Shown piece after piece: positions 42,736 to 51,959 of a DNA stretch of 64,000 nucleotides. Both the position numbers and the translations under genes were made by a program. The stretch spans positions 124,001 to 188,000 of the forward strand of contig CALFWM010000008.1 in the NCBI GenBank assembly GCA_937928635.1. The letters run 5' to 3'. This DNA comes from an uncultured Sulfitobacter sp. Lineage in GTDB: Bacteria; Pseudomonadota; Alphaproteobacteria; Rhodobacterales; Rhodobacteraceae. Position 1 is the stretch's first letter; each line of letters begins with the position of its first letter. The notes under the pieces are model-generated. The model was not told the DNA's origin, did no database searches, and saw only the letters and a program-made list of their open reading frames with translations.

Positions 42736-43752
42736 TTAACTTGTCGCATGACGGTAGCCAGCTGAATAATTGCCCGTCACGTGATGCTCCAACTGTCGCT
42801 CAATGTCGTTGAGCAGAGAGGATGCGCCAAAGCGGAACAGGTCAGGCTGCACCCAGCGGTCCCCCAGTTCTTCTTTCATCAGGGCCAGATAGGTAATCGC
42901 ATCCTTGGCTTTTGAAATACCGCCCGCCGGTTTGTAGCCCACGCGCAGCCCTGTGCGGTCATAATAGTCGCGGATGGCACGGATCATCACAAGGCTGACG
43001 GGCAGCGTGGCGTTGACGCTTTCCTTGCCGGTCGAGGTCTTGATGAAATCAGCGCCCGCCATCATGCACACCAGCGAGGCACGCGCGACGTTGCGTAAGG
43101 AGCCCAGCTCGCCGGTGGCCAGGATCGCCTTGACATGGGCCTCGCCGCAGGCGGCGCGCATGGCTTTCATCTCATCATAAAGCGCCTGCCAATCGCCTGA
43201 CAGCGCGTGGCGGCGCGAGATCACGATGTCGATCTCTGTGGCGCCTGCGGCAACGCTCATTTCGATTTCGCGCAGGCGCAGTTCAAACGGGGTCAGCCCC
43301 GCGGGAAACCCGGTAGAGACGGCGGCGATGGGGATGTTGGTGCCGCTCAGGGCCTTGCGTGCGGGTTCGATCATTTCGTGATAGACACAGACCGCGCCTG
43401 TGGTGATCGGCCCCATGTCCAAGGCATCCAACAAGGCAGGGGCGACGGGTTGGCGGGCCTTGGCACACAGCCGCGCCACACGGCGTGCCGTGTCATCGCC
43501 AGACAGGGTTGTCAGGTCAATGCAGGTGATCGCGCGCAAAAGCCAGGCGGCCTGATGCGCCTTTTTTACCGACCTGCGGGCCGGCAGGCTGGCCGCACGG
43601 CGCTCAATCGCAGAGGTGTTGGCCTGAACCGATCGCACCCAGTCCATATCAAGCGGCATGCCTGTATTGCGCGGCTCCGTCACTTGCGGCAGATGTGCAT
43701 CGCTCAGGGCGGCGGTGTTGGGGGTGTCGGTCGATGTGGTGTGGGGTGACAT
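42736..43752 (-). CDS. deoC: Deoxyribose-phosphate aldolase with N-terminal extension
   Basis: A 338-residue DeoC, about 80 residues longer than the E. coli enzyme and nearer the length of eukaryotic DERA. The Schiff-base Lys is in DFIKTSTGKES and the second active Lys in GYKPAGGISK. The enzyme splits deoxyribose-5-phosphate to glyceraldehyde-3-phosphate and acetaldehyde. ATG 43752 (MSPHTTSTDT) is the likely start. The downstream aldehyde dehydrogenase could oxidise the acetaldehyde. Confidence 0.92.
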   Translation of the reverse strand: MSPHTTSTDTPNTAALSDAHLPQVTEPRNTGMPLDMDWVRSVQANTSAIERRAASLPARRSVKKAHQAAWLLRAITCIDLTTLSGDDTARRVARLCAKARQPVAPALLDALDMGPITTGAVCVYHEMIEPARKALSGTNIPIAAVSTGFPAGLTPFELRLREIEMSVAAGATEIDIVISRRHALSGDWQALYDEMKAMRAACGEAHVKAILATGELGSLRNVARASLVCMMAGADFIKTSTGKESVNATLPVSLVMIRAIRDYYDRTGLRVGYKPAGGISKAKDAITYLALMKEELGDRWVQPDLFRFGASSLLNDIERQLEHHVTGNYSAGYRHATS

Positions 43753-43924
43753 GGCGCGCCCTTCCGCAAACTTCAGAGAGAGGCAAACTGCCACGACCCG
43801 CGCCCCCTTTGCAAGCAATAGGGCATCCGTCACCTTGCGCAAAAACTGCACAAATCCCCCGCAGCGGCTGCACCTGACCCGGCGATACCGTGACGTAATG
43901 GTCCGACAACGAGGGGTAGACGAG

Positions 43925-45430
43925 ATGAAAACATATTTGATCCGAGGTGTGCCATCGGGGATTCAACGGGATGGCTGGTGGCTTAATGTGCCGCCCCGCG
44001 CGCCCCGGACCACCGATGGAGAGAACGCCGGGATGCCCAGAAACTGGGCGCCAGCTTTGCTGGTGCCGCTGATTGCGCTGGGCGATGTTCTGGTCTGGCA
44101 GGCCCTGCCGGGGCTGTCGCTTGCGGTATTTGGCGCGGCGTTGATCACGGCGGCCTTATGGATTGCGGGCGCGCGCGTCAGCGGGCAGCGGCAGGCAATT
44201 GTTGCAGGGGGCGGTATGCTGGCGTTGTTGCCGTTGGTCGAATTGGTGCAGCCGCTGTCGCTGCTGATCGCGGTGGTGGGGATCTCGGCCATGCTGGCGC
44301 TGCTGGCGGGTCTCAGGCCGGCGGAATTGACTCAAGGCGCGCTGCGGCTTTGGCCGATGGGCGTGCGACAGACCTTTGTGGATATGCGCCGGATCGCACA
44401 GCCCAAAGGCACGCGCAGCCTGAATGATCTGGCGTCCCGCGCCATGTTGCAGTGGTTCATGCCGTTGGCCCTCGGGCTGGTCTTTGCCGCGTTGCTGCTG
44501 GAGGCCAACCCGATTGCCGCGCGCTGGCTGGACCAGCTGTTGCAAATGGATCCGGCTTTGCCCGATGGCGCGCGCATCCTGTTCTGGTGTTGCCTGGTCC
44601 CGCTGATCTGGACAGCGCTGTCCGTGCGTCGTCTGCACGAACGCCTGCGCGCAACATCCATGCGTCCGGTGCACATGGGTCCGGCGCGGCAAGGGCTGGT
44701 CAACCCGGCCTCTGTCACCCGTGCGCTGATCCTGTTTAACGCGGGCTTTGCGCTGCAAACGGTGATGGATGTGATTTACCTCTATGGCGGTGTTGGCCTG
44801 CCTGCGGGTATTTCCTATGCGGAATATGCCCATCGCGGGGCCTATCCGCTGGTGGTGACGGCCTTGCTGGCGGGTGGTTTTGCCCTGCTGACGCGGCGCT
44901 GGGTGCAGGGCAATGTGTTGCTGCGCACATTGATGATGCTGTGGGTGGCACAGAACGTGGCGTTGGCCATCAGCTCCCTTGTGCGGCTTGACCTTTACGT
45001 CGGCGTTTACGGCCTGACCCATCTGCGCATGGCCGCGGCGATCTGGATGGGGCTGGTGGCGGGGGGGCTGCTGCTGATCCTGTGGCAAATCTGGAAACAT
45101 CGCGACAATGGCTGGCTGATGCTGCGTATCGCGGCAATGGCGGCCATTGTGCTATATGCCTGTTGCTGGGTCAGCTTTGATGCGCGCATTGCCCGGTACA
45201 ATCTGACCCATGAGGTGGAGCCGGACCTGTATCATCTGTGCCAATTGGGCGATGCGGCCAAGCCAGTGATCGCGGCCCATGATCTGCGCAACAGGGTGCG
45301 GACCTGTTTGCCCCAAGACTATCACATCACCCGTCCCCGGGACTGGCGCGAATGGGGCTTTCGCACCTGGCGTGCGCGCACTAGCCTTGCCGCGATCAAA
45401 GCAAAGGCCAATGCGCAGGTGACCCGATGA
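43925..45430 (+). CDS. DUF4173-like polytopic membrane protein
   Basis: A 501-residue protein with about ten membrane segments between residues 35 and 420. The stretch ILFNAGFALQTVMDVIYLYG, followed by ISYAEYAHRGAYPL, is characteristic of DUF4153/DUF4173 proteins, whose function is unknown. A soluble C-terminal tail contains LYHLCQLGD and a WREWGFRTWRAR basic end. I start at ATG 43925. The stop overlaps the response-regulator start (ATGA), making the membrane protein part of a three-gene signalling unit. Confidence 0.85.
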   Translation: MKTYLIRGVPSGIQRDGWWLNVPPRAPRTTDGENAGMPRNWAPALLVPLIALGDVLVWQALPGLSLAVFGAALITAALWIAGARVSGQRQAIVAGGGMLALLPLVELVQPLSLLIAVVGISAMLALLAGLRPAELTQGALRLWPMGVRQTFVDMRRIAQPKGTRSLNDLASRAMLQWFMPLALGLVFAALLLEANPIAARWLDQLLQMDPALPDGARILFWCCLVPLIWTALSVRRLHERLRATSMRPVHMGPARQGLVNPASVTRALILFNAGFALQTVMDVIYLYGGVGLPAGISYAEYAHRGAYPLVVTALLAGGFALLTRRWVQGNVLLRTLMMLWVAQNVALAISSLVRLDLYVGVYGLTHLRMAAAIWMGLVAGGLLLILWQIWKHRDNGWLMLRIAAMAAIVLYACCWVSFDARIARYNLTHEVEPDLYHLCQLGDAAKPVIAAHDLRNRVRTCLPQDYHITRPRDWREWGFRTWRARTSLAAIKAKANAQVTR

Positions 45431-46122
45431 GCCCTGAAATCCTGATCGTGGATGACGATCCGCAAATCCGCAGCGTGCTGCGCATTGCGCTCAAACAGGC
45501 GGGCATGACCCCGTCCGAGGCGGGCGACGGGGCCGAGGGGCTGGCCAAGGCGCGGTCCGGTCGCTTTGATCTGATCGTGCTGGATATTGGACTGCCGGAA
45601 ATGGACGGGCTGGAGGTCTGCCGCACCCTGCGCGCCCAGGATGACACGCCTGTGCTGTTCCTCACAGCGCGCGATGATGAAATTGACCGTGTGTTGGGGT
45701 TTGAGCTGGGCGGGGATGACTACGTGACCAAACCTTTTTCGCCGCGCGAACTGGTTGCACGTATCAAAGCGATCCTGAAACGCAGTGCAGCCACCGAACC
45801 TGCAACTGCGGCAGAGTCTTTGCATCATGGCACCTTGCAGCTGGACACCGCACGTCACCAGTGCCTGATCAAAGGGGCCGCCGTTGCCCTGACCGCGCGC
45901 GAAATGGGCATTCTGAGCCATCTGATGAGCCGCCCCCATCAGGTTATCCCGCGCCCGGCCCTGACGGATGCGGTGTATGGCGCGCACATCCACGTGTCTG
46001 ACCGGACCGTTGACAGCCATCTGCGTAACCTGCGCGCCAAACTGGCAGAGGCCGGATGCGACGATGCCATCGAAACTGTGCACGGCGTTGGCATCAGGAT
46101 GGGCGCATGCCGCAACGGGTAA
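45427..46122 (+). CDS. OmpR/PhoB-family response regulator
   Basis: A 231-residue regulator. The receiver domain has the acidic pocket VDDD (8-11), the phospho-acceptor Asp 53 (IVLDIGLPEMDG) and the Lys in DYVTKPFSP. The C-terminal winged helix (about 130-228) has LTAREMGIL and DRTVDSHLRNLRAKL. It overlaps the membrane-protein gene upstream and the kinase gene downstream. Target genes are unknown; the adjacent metal-uptake operon is one candidate. Confidence 0.93.
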   Translation: MSPEILIVDDDPQIRSVLRIALKQAGMTPSEAGDGAEGLAKARSGRFDLIVLDIGLPEMDGLEVCRTLRAQDDTPVLFLTARDDEIDRVLGFELGGDDYVTKPFSPRELVARIKAILKRSAATEPATAAESLHHGTLQLDTARHQCLIKGAAVALTAREMGILSHLMSRPHQVIPRPALTDAVYGAHIHVSDRTVDSHLRNLRAKLAEAGCDDAIETVHGVGIRMGACRNG

Positions 46123-47048
46123 CGCGCAAATGGCGCCCCCCATTGGCCCTGATTGTCTGTGGCGCCATGGTGGGGATTGTCGCAGTGCCGGTGCTGGCGC
46201 TCACCTATTTTCGTGTGGCGGGTAATGTTTTGGGCTGGGGGGAAACCGCGTGGCTGATCATCTGGCTGGCGCTGATCTCTGCCGCGACGTTGGGCTATCT
46301 GCTGTGGCGGTTGGTGTTACGCCCGGTGCGGGCACTGACGGCGCATGCGCGTGACGTACGCGCGGGGCGCGCGCCCCAGCCGCCCGCACAATTCGGCACG
46401 CCAGAGTTCAGCGATCTGGGGCAAAGCATGATCGACATGGGCGAAACCCTGCAAAATCGGGCGACGGGTCTGCGCGCCTATGCCGATCATGTGACCCATG
46501 AGCTGAAATCACCGCTCACCGCAATTTCGGGCGCGGCGGAATTGCTGCAAGGGGATGTAGACCCGGAGGACAGCGCCGCCCTTGCCGCCACGATCAAAGA
46601 GGCCTCGGGCAGGATGGAACGGTTGCTGGCTGACCTGCGCCGCCATGCACAGGCGGGCCAACGCCCTGATTCTGGCAGGGTGGAGCTTTCTTTCGCCGCT
46701 ACTGGCCTTGGAGACCTTCACATCGACGTGATCCGCGATGGGACAGTGCCGATGCCGCATGATGACCTGCGTGCTGTGCTGACCCACCTTTCCCAGAACG
46801 CAGCGGCCCATGGCGCAACCAAACTGACACTTGATTGGCATGGTGCCTGTTTACACGTGCGGGACGACGGCAATGGCGTGCCCAAAGGCAATCAGGCAAG
46901 GCTTTTCGACCCGTTCTTTACCACCACCCGCGAACAGGGCGGCACCGGCATGGGGCTGGCCATTGTGCGGGCTTTGGTGGAGGCTCATGGCGCCAAGATT
47001 GTGCTGATCGATACCGCAAAAGGGGCCAGATTCGACATTACATTCTGA
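46107..47048 (+). CDS. Sensor histidine kinase
   Basis: A 313-residue kinase with two membrane helices (about 12-35 and 48-70) around a very short (about 12-residue) periplasmic loop, a HAMP-like linker (VLRPVRALTAHARDV), the phospho-acceptor His 131 in HELKSPL and an ATPase domain (HLSQNAAAHG, DDGNGVP, GGTGMGLAI). The tiny loop argues against classic periplasmic ligand binding, so the coupled DUF4173 protein may supply the input. It starts 16 nt inside the regulator gene. Confidence 0.92.
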   Translation: MPQRVTRKWRPPLALIVCGAMVGIVAVPVLALTYFRVAGNVLGWGETAWLIIWLALISAATLGYLLWRLVLRPVRALTAHARDVRAGRAPQPPAQFGTPEFSDLGQSMIDMGETLQNRATGLRAYADHVTHELKSPLTAISGAAELLQGDVDPEDSAALAATIKEASGRMERLLADLRRHAQAGQRPDSGRVELSFAATGLGDLHIDVIRDGTVPMPHDDLRAVLTHLSQNAAAHGATKLTLDWHGACLHVRDDGNGVPKGNQARLFDPFFTTTREQGGTGMGLAIVRALVEAHGAKIVLIDTAKGARFDITF

Positions 47049-47097
47049 ATTTTACACTGGAATGCTTCTGAGAATCAGTTGCAACTGGTTGACTTGT

Positions 47098-47112
47098 TGA
47101 GAATCGCTCTCA
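47098..47112. promoter_or_regulatory. Fur/Mur-like operator TGAGAAT-C-GCTCTCA
   Basis: A 15-nt palindrome in the 7-1-7 form of a Fur-family box (compare TGATAATNATTATCA), 12 nt before the start of the metal-binding protein gene. TGAGAATCAGTTGCA about 29 nt further upstream repeats the left half. In alphaproteobacteria such boxes upstream of Mn/Fe permeases are bound by Mur (Fur). The match is by eye. Confidence 0.55.
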
Positions 47113-47123
47113 TATTGGAGGGT

Positions 47124-48098
47124 ATGGACACACTACGTCTCAAAACAACGCGTCGATCACTCTTGCTGGGTGGTATGGCGATGATCGCAACGGCCCCGAT
47201 GGTGCGGGCCCAATCCCGCCTGCAGGTTGTGGCGACCACAGGTATGATTGCGGATGCCGCCCGCCGTGTCGGGGGCGATCTGGTAGAGGTGCGCGCCTTG
47301 ATGGGGCCGGGCATTGACCCGCATGGGTATCGCCAGACCCGGAGTGACATCGTTGCCATGACCCGCGCTGATCTGGTGCTGTGGCACGGCCTCTATCTTG
47401 AGGCGCAGATGGAACGCTTTTTTGAAGACCTGAGTAAAAAACGCACGGTTGTGGCCGTAGCCGAAGGGTTGGACAAGGACACATTGCTGAGCCATGCGGA
47501 TTATGACGGGCGCTTTGACCCGCATGTCTGGATGGATCCGAATGTCTGGAGCGACGTGGTTGCCGAAATCGGCCAGACCCTTGCACAGGCCCTGCCCAGC
47601 GACGCGACGGCGATCATAGAAAACACCAAGGACTATCAGACCGAGCTTGCCGCACTGGGTGCCTATGCGCAGGATGCTGTCGCCAAAATCCCGCAAGAGG
47701 CGTGCGTGCTGGTCACCGCCCATGACGCCTTTAGCTATTTTGGCAAAGGCTACGGGTTTGACGTGATCGGCATTCAAGGTATCTCAACAGCCTCTGAGGC
47801 CGGGCTGAACCGGATATCGCAGATCGTCGATACCTTGGTCGCGCGCGACATCCGCGCTGTATTTGTCGAAACCTCGGTGTCTGATCGTAACATGCGCGCC
47901 CTGATCGAAGGGGCGGCGGCGCAGGGCCACACGGTCACCATTGGCGGGTCGCTCTATAGTGACGCCATGGGCGAAGAGGGCACCTATGAGGGCAGCTACA
48001 TCGGCATGATTGATCACAACGTCACCACCATCGCCCGTGCGCTGGGGGCCGATCTGGCACCCGGTGGCATGTCCGGCAATCTCGCGCAGGGAAGCTGA
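47124..48098 (+). CDS. Metal ABC transporter substrate-binding protein (TroA/SitA/MntC-like)
   Basis: A 324-residue cluster A-I binding protein with an N-terminal TTRRSLLLGGMAM Tat-like or Sec signal. Metal ligands are the His of GPGIDPHGYR, the His of FDPHVWMD, the Glu of VFVETSVS and the Asp of GGSLYSDAMG. Three of these plus the lack of a His-rich loop favour Mn/Fe over zinc uptake. A GGAGGG RBS lies before ATG 47124. It is the first gene of a four-gene operon. Confidence 0.9.
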   Translation: MDTLRLKTTRRSLLLGGMAMIATAPMVRAQSRLQVVATTGMIADAARRVGGDLVEVRALMGPGIDPHGYRQTRSDIVAMTRADLVLWHGLYLEAQMERFFEDLSKKRTVVAVAEGLDKDTLLSHADYDGRFDPHVWMDPNVWSDVVAEIGQTLAQALPSDATAIIENTKDYQTELAALGAYAQDAVAKIPQEACVLVTAHDAFSYFGKGYGFDVIGIQGISTASEAGLNRISQIVDTLVARDIRAVFVETSVSDRNMRALIEGAAAQGHTVTIGGSLYSDAMGEEGTYEGSYIGMIDHNVTTIARALGADLAPGGMSGNLAQGS

Positions 48099-48099
48099 T

Positions 48100-48909
48100 A
48101 TGAGCCTTGAACTTGCAACGCACAATGGGAACTCAGCCGAGGAAGCCACACGCGCATCCAGCCCGCTGGCGATCCGCGGGATGACAGTGTCTTACGGCCA
48201 AAAGCCAGCGGTGTTCAGCGTGGATATGACCGTTGAACCGGGCAAGATGACGGCCATCATTGGCCCGAACGGGGCGGGTAAATCGACGCTTCTCAAGGCC
48301 GCACTTGGCATTCTGAAGCCCCTGGCGGGCACGACAACTGTATTTGGTCACTCCGTACACACGCAGCGGGACCGCATCGCCTATGTGCCACAGCGCGCCT
48401 CTGTTGACTGGGATTTCCCGACCCGGGTGATTGATGTGGTGCTGATGGGGCTTTACCCGCAGCTGGGCCTGCTGGGCCGCGTACGCTCGCAGCACCGTTC
48501 AAAAGCGCAGGCCTGTCTGGCCCGCGTTGGCATGGAAGATTTTGCCACCCGTCAAATCGGTCAGCTTTCTGGTGGCCAGCAGCAACGGGTGTTTCTGGCG
48601 CGTGCCTTGGCGCAGGAGGCGGACCTGTATCTGCTGGATGAACCCTTTGCCGGGGTGGATGCCGCCACCGAAAAGGCGATCATCAACGTGCTCAAGGACC
48701 TGCGCGATGCAGGCAAAACCGTTGTTGCCGTGCACCACGATCTGTCCACGGTCGCAGAATATTTCGACAACGTCTTTTTCATAAACACCCGCCGTGTTGC
48801 CGAGGGGCCGGTTGCCACGACGTTCGACGATACCAACCTGCAAAGCGCCTATGGCGGACGGCTGGGCGGCGCGCAAATGGATGCCCTGCGCCCCGTGCAT
48901 ACAGGCTAA
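48100..48909 (+). CDS. Metal ABC transporter ATP-binding protein
   Basis: A 269-residue ATPase with Walker A GPNGAGKST (55-63), signature LSGGQQQR (about 156-163), Walker B LYLLDEP and the switch His in VHHDLS. The SVDWDFPTRVIDVVLMG segment is typical of Mn/Fe (SitB/MntB) ATPases. It begins 1 nt after the binding-protein stop and energises import through the two permeases that follow. Confidence 0.92.
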   Translation: MSLELATHNGNSAEEATRASSPLAIRGMTVSYGQKPAVFSVDMTVEPGKMTAIIGPNGAGKSTLLKAALGILKPLAGTTTVFGHSVHTQRDRIAYVPQRASVDWDFPTRVIDVVLMGLYPQLGLLGRVRSQHRSKAQACLARVGMEDFATRQIGQLSGGQQQRVFLARALAQEADLYLLDEPFAGVDAATEKAIINVLKDLRDAGKTVVAVHHDLSTVAEYFDNVFFINTRRVAEGPVATTFDDTNLQSAYGGRLGGAQMDALRPVHTG

Positions 48910-48912
48910 GCC

Positions 48913-50118
48913 ATGATCACCGACGCCCTGCTGCTGCAACTGGGGTACAACGCGACCCTTGTAACACTGGGGGCTGCCTTGCTGGGCATGGCCGCTGGGG
49001 TTGGCGGCACATTCTTGTTCTTGCGCAAGCGCGCACTGGTCAGTGATGCCATCAGCCATGCCACGCTGCCCGGTGTTGCGCTTGCATTTATGGTGATGGT
49101 CGCGCTGGGCGGTGATGGCCGCAATCTGGTGGGGTTGCTTAGTGGTGCTGCGCTGTCTGCGGCGGCGGGGTTGTTGGTTGTCTCCTGGCTGTCGACACGT
49201 ACACGGCTGGCCGAAGACGCGGCAATTGGCTCGGTTTTGTCGGTCTTTTTCGGCTTTGGCATCGTGCTGTTGACTGTCATCCAGACCATGAGCGCGGGAC
49301 GTCAGGCGGGTCTGGAGGGTTTCCTGTTGGGCTCCACCGCAGGCATGCTGCGCGCAGATGCATTGGTGATTGCCTTTTCAGCGGCGGCAACGCTGGCCTT
49401 GGTGCTGATCTTGCGCCGTCCTTTGACATTGGCGAGCTTTGATCCCGATTTCGCAACCTCCACGGGCCAAAACGTCACCCGCACAGACCTGGCCATGATG
49501 GGTCTGGTGCTGGCGGTCACGGTGGTTGGGCTGAAAATTGTGGGGCTGATTCTGATTGTCGCTTTGCTGATCATCCCGCCGGTCACCGCACGGTTCTGGA
49601 CGGATCGAACAGACCGTGTGGTGTTGATTTCCGGCCTTGTGGGTGGCGTGTCGGCCTATGTGGGCGCGTCGATGTCGGCGGCCCTGCCTGACATGCCGAC
49701 GGGGCCGATCATTGTGCTGGTGGGCTTTGCGCTGTTTGTTGTCTCCCTTTTGCTGGCACCGGGGCGGGGTGTTGTCTCTGCCGTGCTGCGCCATCGTGCC
49801 TACCAGCGGCAGGTGCATTTGCGGCAGGGGTTGCTGGCGCTTGCCCATGGGCAGCCGATCTATGAACGTATGACTTTGCGCCTGTTGCGCAGGCAGGGAT
49901 GGGCCTTGCCCGACGGAGTCGCCACGCCTGACGGGCGGGGGCGCGCCACCCGCGCGCTGCGCGACGAAACCCGCTGGCAGGTCATCCGCAGCGATCCGGG
50001 ATTTGAGGCGGCGGCGGCACTTTATGACGGTCTGACGCCAATCGAAACCGTGCTGACGCCCGACCAGATCGTCGAAGTGGACAGCCGTATCATGGCACGC
50101 AGCGAGGTGTCGGCGTGA
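48913..50118 (+). CDS. Metal ABC transporter permease with C-terminal cytosolic extension
   Basis: A 401-residue ABC-3 family permease with about eight membrane segments up to residue 290 (SDAISHATLPGVALAF and the conserved GLILIVALLIIPPVTA). Residues 290-401 add a soluble tail with YERMTLRLLRRQGW and RDETRWQVIRSDPGF, which resembles a winged-helix or DtxR-like regulatory domain found in some TroC-type permeases. It could sense metal. It is 3 nt from the ATPase gene and overlaps the next permease by four bases. Confidence 0.88.
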   Translation: MITDALLLQLGYNATLVTLGAALLGMAAGVGGTFLFLRKRALVSDAISHATLPGVALAFMVMVALGGDGRNLVGLLSGAALSAAAGLLVVSWLSTRTRLAEDAAIGSVLSVFFGFGIVLLTVIQTMSAGRQAGLEGFLLGSTAGMLRADALVIAFSAAATLALVLILRRPLTLASFDPDFATSTGQNVTRTDLAMMGLVLAVTVVGLKIVGLILIVALLIIPPVTARFWTDRTDRVVLISGLVGGVSAYVGASMSAALPDMPTGPIIVLVGFALFVVSLLLAPGRGVVSAVLRHRAYQRQVHLRQGLLALAHGQPIYERMTLRLLRRQGWALPDGVATPDGRGRATRALRDETRWQVIRSDPGFEAAAALYDGLTPIETVLTPDQIVEVDSRIMARSEVSA

Positions 50119-51044
50119 GCGGCGAGGAATTTGTCTCCCTCAGCCTTGTGCCTTTGCTGACCGGCATTTTTGTGGCTGTGGCCTGTGCCCTGCCGGGGAA
50201 CTTTCTGGTGCTGCGTCGTCAGGCGCTGATTGGCGATGCCATCAGCCATGTGGTGTTGCCGGGCATTGTTGTGGCCTTTCTGATCACGGGTGTGGTCAGT
50301 ACCTGGCCGATGCTGCTGGGCGCGGCAGCGGCGGCGGTTGTGGCCGTCATCAGTATCGAGGCTGTGCGCAGGTTGGGCCAGATTGAGGCAGGTGCCGCAA
50401 TGGGCGTGATTTTCACCGCGATGTTTGCGGGCGGTGTGTTGCTGTTGGAGCAATCGGACACGTCCTCGGTGCATCTGGATGTGGAACACGCGCTTTATGG
50501 CAATCTGGAAAGCCTGATTTGGTTGGATGCGACGGGCTGGTCCTCGCTCTGGGACATAGAGGCGCTGGCCGGGTTGCCGGTTGAACTTCCCCGCATGGCC
50601 TTAACGTTTGTGGGTGTTGCGCTGTTCATCGCGCTGTTCTGGCGTCCCCTGAAAATCAGTACATTTGACGAAGGGTTTGCGCGCACCATCGGTATGCGCA
50701 CGGCCCCACTGGGGCTGGCGCTGGTGATCGTCGCGGCGATAGCGGCTGTCGCTGCCTTTGACGCTGTGGGCAGTATCATTGTGATTGCCATGTTCATTTG
50801 CCCACCTGCGGCGGCGCGCCTGATGACCAACCGGTTGGAGCATCAGGTGGCGTGGTCCGTCCTGTTTGCGACGTTTTCGGCTGTGTTGGGGTACGTCCTT
50901 GCGGGCTATGGGCCGCTTTGGATTGGATTTGCTGATTCCGTTTCTGCCGCGGGCATGATCGCCACGGTTTCCGGGGCGGTGTTGGGTGCGACAGCGGTGT
51001 TTGGTCCCCACAGATTGCGCGGCGCGCAAACATCCATAGGTTGA
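50115..51044 (+). CDS. Metal ABC transporter permease (second subunit)
   Basis: A 309-residue ABC-3 permease (GDAISHVVLPGIVVAF; GSIIVIAMFICPPAAARL) with about eight membrane helices and no extension. It starts with GTG at 50115, inside the end of the previous gene (GTGA). Two different permeases plus one ATPase and one binding protein is the TroABCD/MntABCD layout for Mn(II)/Fe(II) uptake. Confidence 0.9.
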   Translation: MSGEEFVSLSLVPLLTGIFVAVACALPGNFLVLRRQALIGDAISHVVLPGIVVAFLITGVVSTWPMLLGAAAAAVVAVISIEAVRRLGQIEAGAAMGVIFTAMFAGGVLLLEQSDTSSVHLDVEHALYGNLESLIWLDATGWSSLWDIEALAGLPVELPRMALTFVGVALFIALFWRPLKISTFDEGFARTIGMRTAPLGLALVIVAAIAAVAAFDAVGSIIVIAMFICPPAAARLMTNRLEHQVAWSVLFATFSAVLGYVLAGYGPLWIGFADSVSAAGMIATVSGAVLGATAVFGPHRLRGAQTSIG

Positions 51045-51338
51045 TATTTTCCAATACCTTCGAGTTATGGGTTGTGACCATTTCGCTTTGGTCGCCACCT
51101 GAAAATCTATAAAACGCCAACGTGTCTCCGGTATTTCGACGGGTCTTTGCGGATTGCCCCACAACCAAGGCGCGAACCACTAAAAAAGTTTCCAATGATT
51201 CTCGGAATATCCCTCAGGTGATTCGTTTTTGCTTTGACGAGCGAATCGCCCTTGGCATATATGTAGCCCTACTAACCACGGTTGCGCCGCTCACTTGTAT
51301 GCGTATCGACATTTAGTGGGCGTCTGGGGGACGAGTAG
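51045..51338. other. Intergenic region before the rhodanese-like gene
   Basis: This 294-bp gap separates the metal ABC operon from the rhodanese/LysM pair. It is A/T-richer than the surrounding coding DNA and presumably holds the pair's promoter. A 64-codon open frame (51122-51316) has no recognisable sequence or good RBS, and I do not call it. Confidence 0.5.
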
Positions 51339-51959
51339 ATGAATAAGTGGACCGCAATTTGTGCGGTAGCCGTTGGATTTTATGCATCCACAGGCTTCGC
51401 ACAGGAACAGGCATTAGAGGCAAAAGCGTCATTTATTTTCAATGGCGAGCAAATTCTGATCAGCCGAGACACGGACAATGCCGCGCACTATGCCGCAGCG
51501 TTTGCAGGCGTCAATGGCACATGCGGGGCACCCTGCATCGCACCGATGAAGGTGGCGGCAAATGTACCGACGCTGGGCGAAACAGAAGTTCTGTCTTTTC
51601 TGGTAGATGAAGTCGCCAACAGCACAGGTCTGTTGATTGATGCGCGCATGCCGCAAGACCGCGCGCAGGGGTTCATCCCGGGCAGCGTGAACTTGCCCTA
51701 TGCAACGCTGGATTCGGGCACTGCCTTTGTCACCGAAATTTTCACAGCACTTGGCGCGCGGACACTTAATGGCGCGTTCAGCTTTGCGGATGCGCAATCC
51801 TTGCTGGTGTATGACACAGGGCCCAGCACAGATGATGCCGGGCGATTGGTCAAAAACCTGCTGGCCGCAGGATATCCGGCAGAAAAAATCAAATATTACC
51901 GAGGCGGCATGCAAGTGTGGGCAGTCCTTGGATTTAGCATTGAAAGTTCAGGATCATGA
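51339..51959 (+). CDS. Exported rhodanese-fold protein lacking the catalytic Cys
   Basis: A 206-residue periplasmic protein: signal peptide (1-22), then a rhodanese domain (about 80-205) with LIDARMPQDRAQGFIPGSVNLPY and the C-terminal YRGGMQVWAVLGF. In the active-site loop, LLVYDTGPS has Asp 159 where sulfurtransferases carry the nucleophilic Cys, so it should not move sulfur and more likely binds a partner or ligand. A CGAPC pair (about 62-66) lies before the domain. Its stop overlaps the LysM gene (ATGA). Confidence 0.82.
   Translation: MNKWTAICAVAVGFYASTGFAQEQALEAKASFIFNGEQILISRDTDNAAHYAAAFAGVNGTCGAPCIAPMKVAANVPTLGETEVLSFLVDEVANSTGLLIDARMPQDRAQGFIPGSVNLPYATLDSGTAFVTEIFTALGARTLNGAFSFADAQSLLVYDTGPSTDDAGRLVKNLLAAGYPAEKIKYYRGGMQVWAVLGFSIESSGS

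Noticed and set aside
51122..51316. Small open frame before the rhodanese-like gene
   Set aside because: No good ribosome binding site, no recognisable sequence, and mixed basic/hydrophobic content as in random frames.
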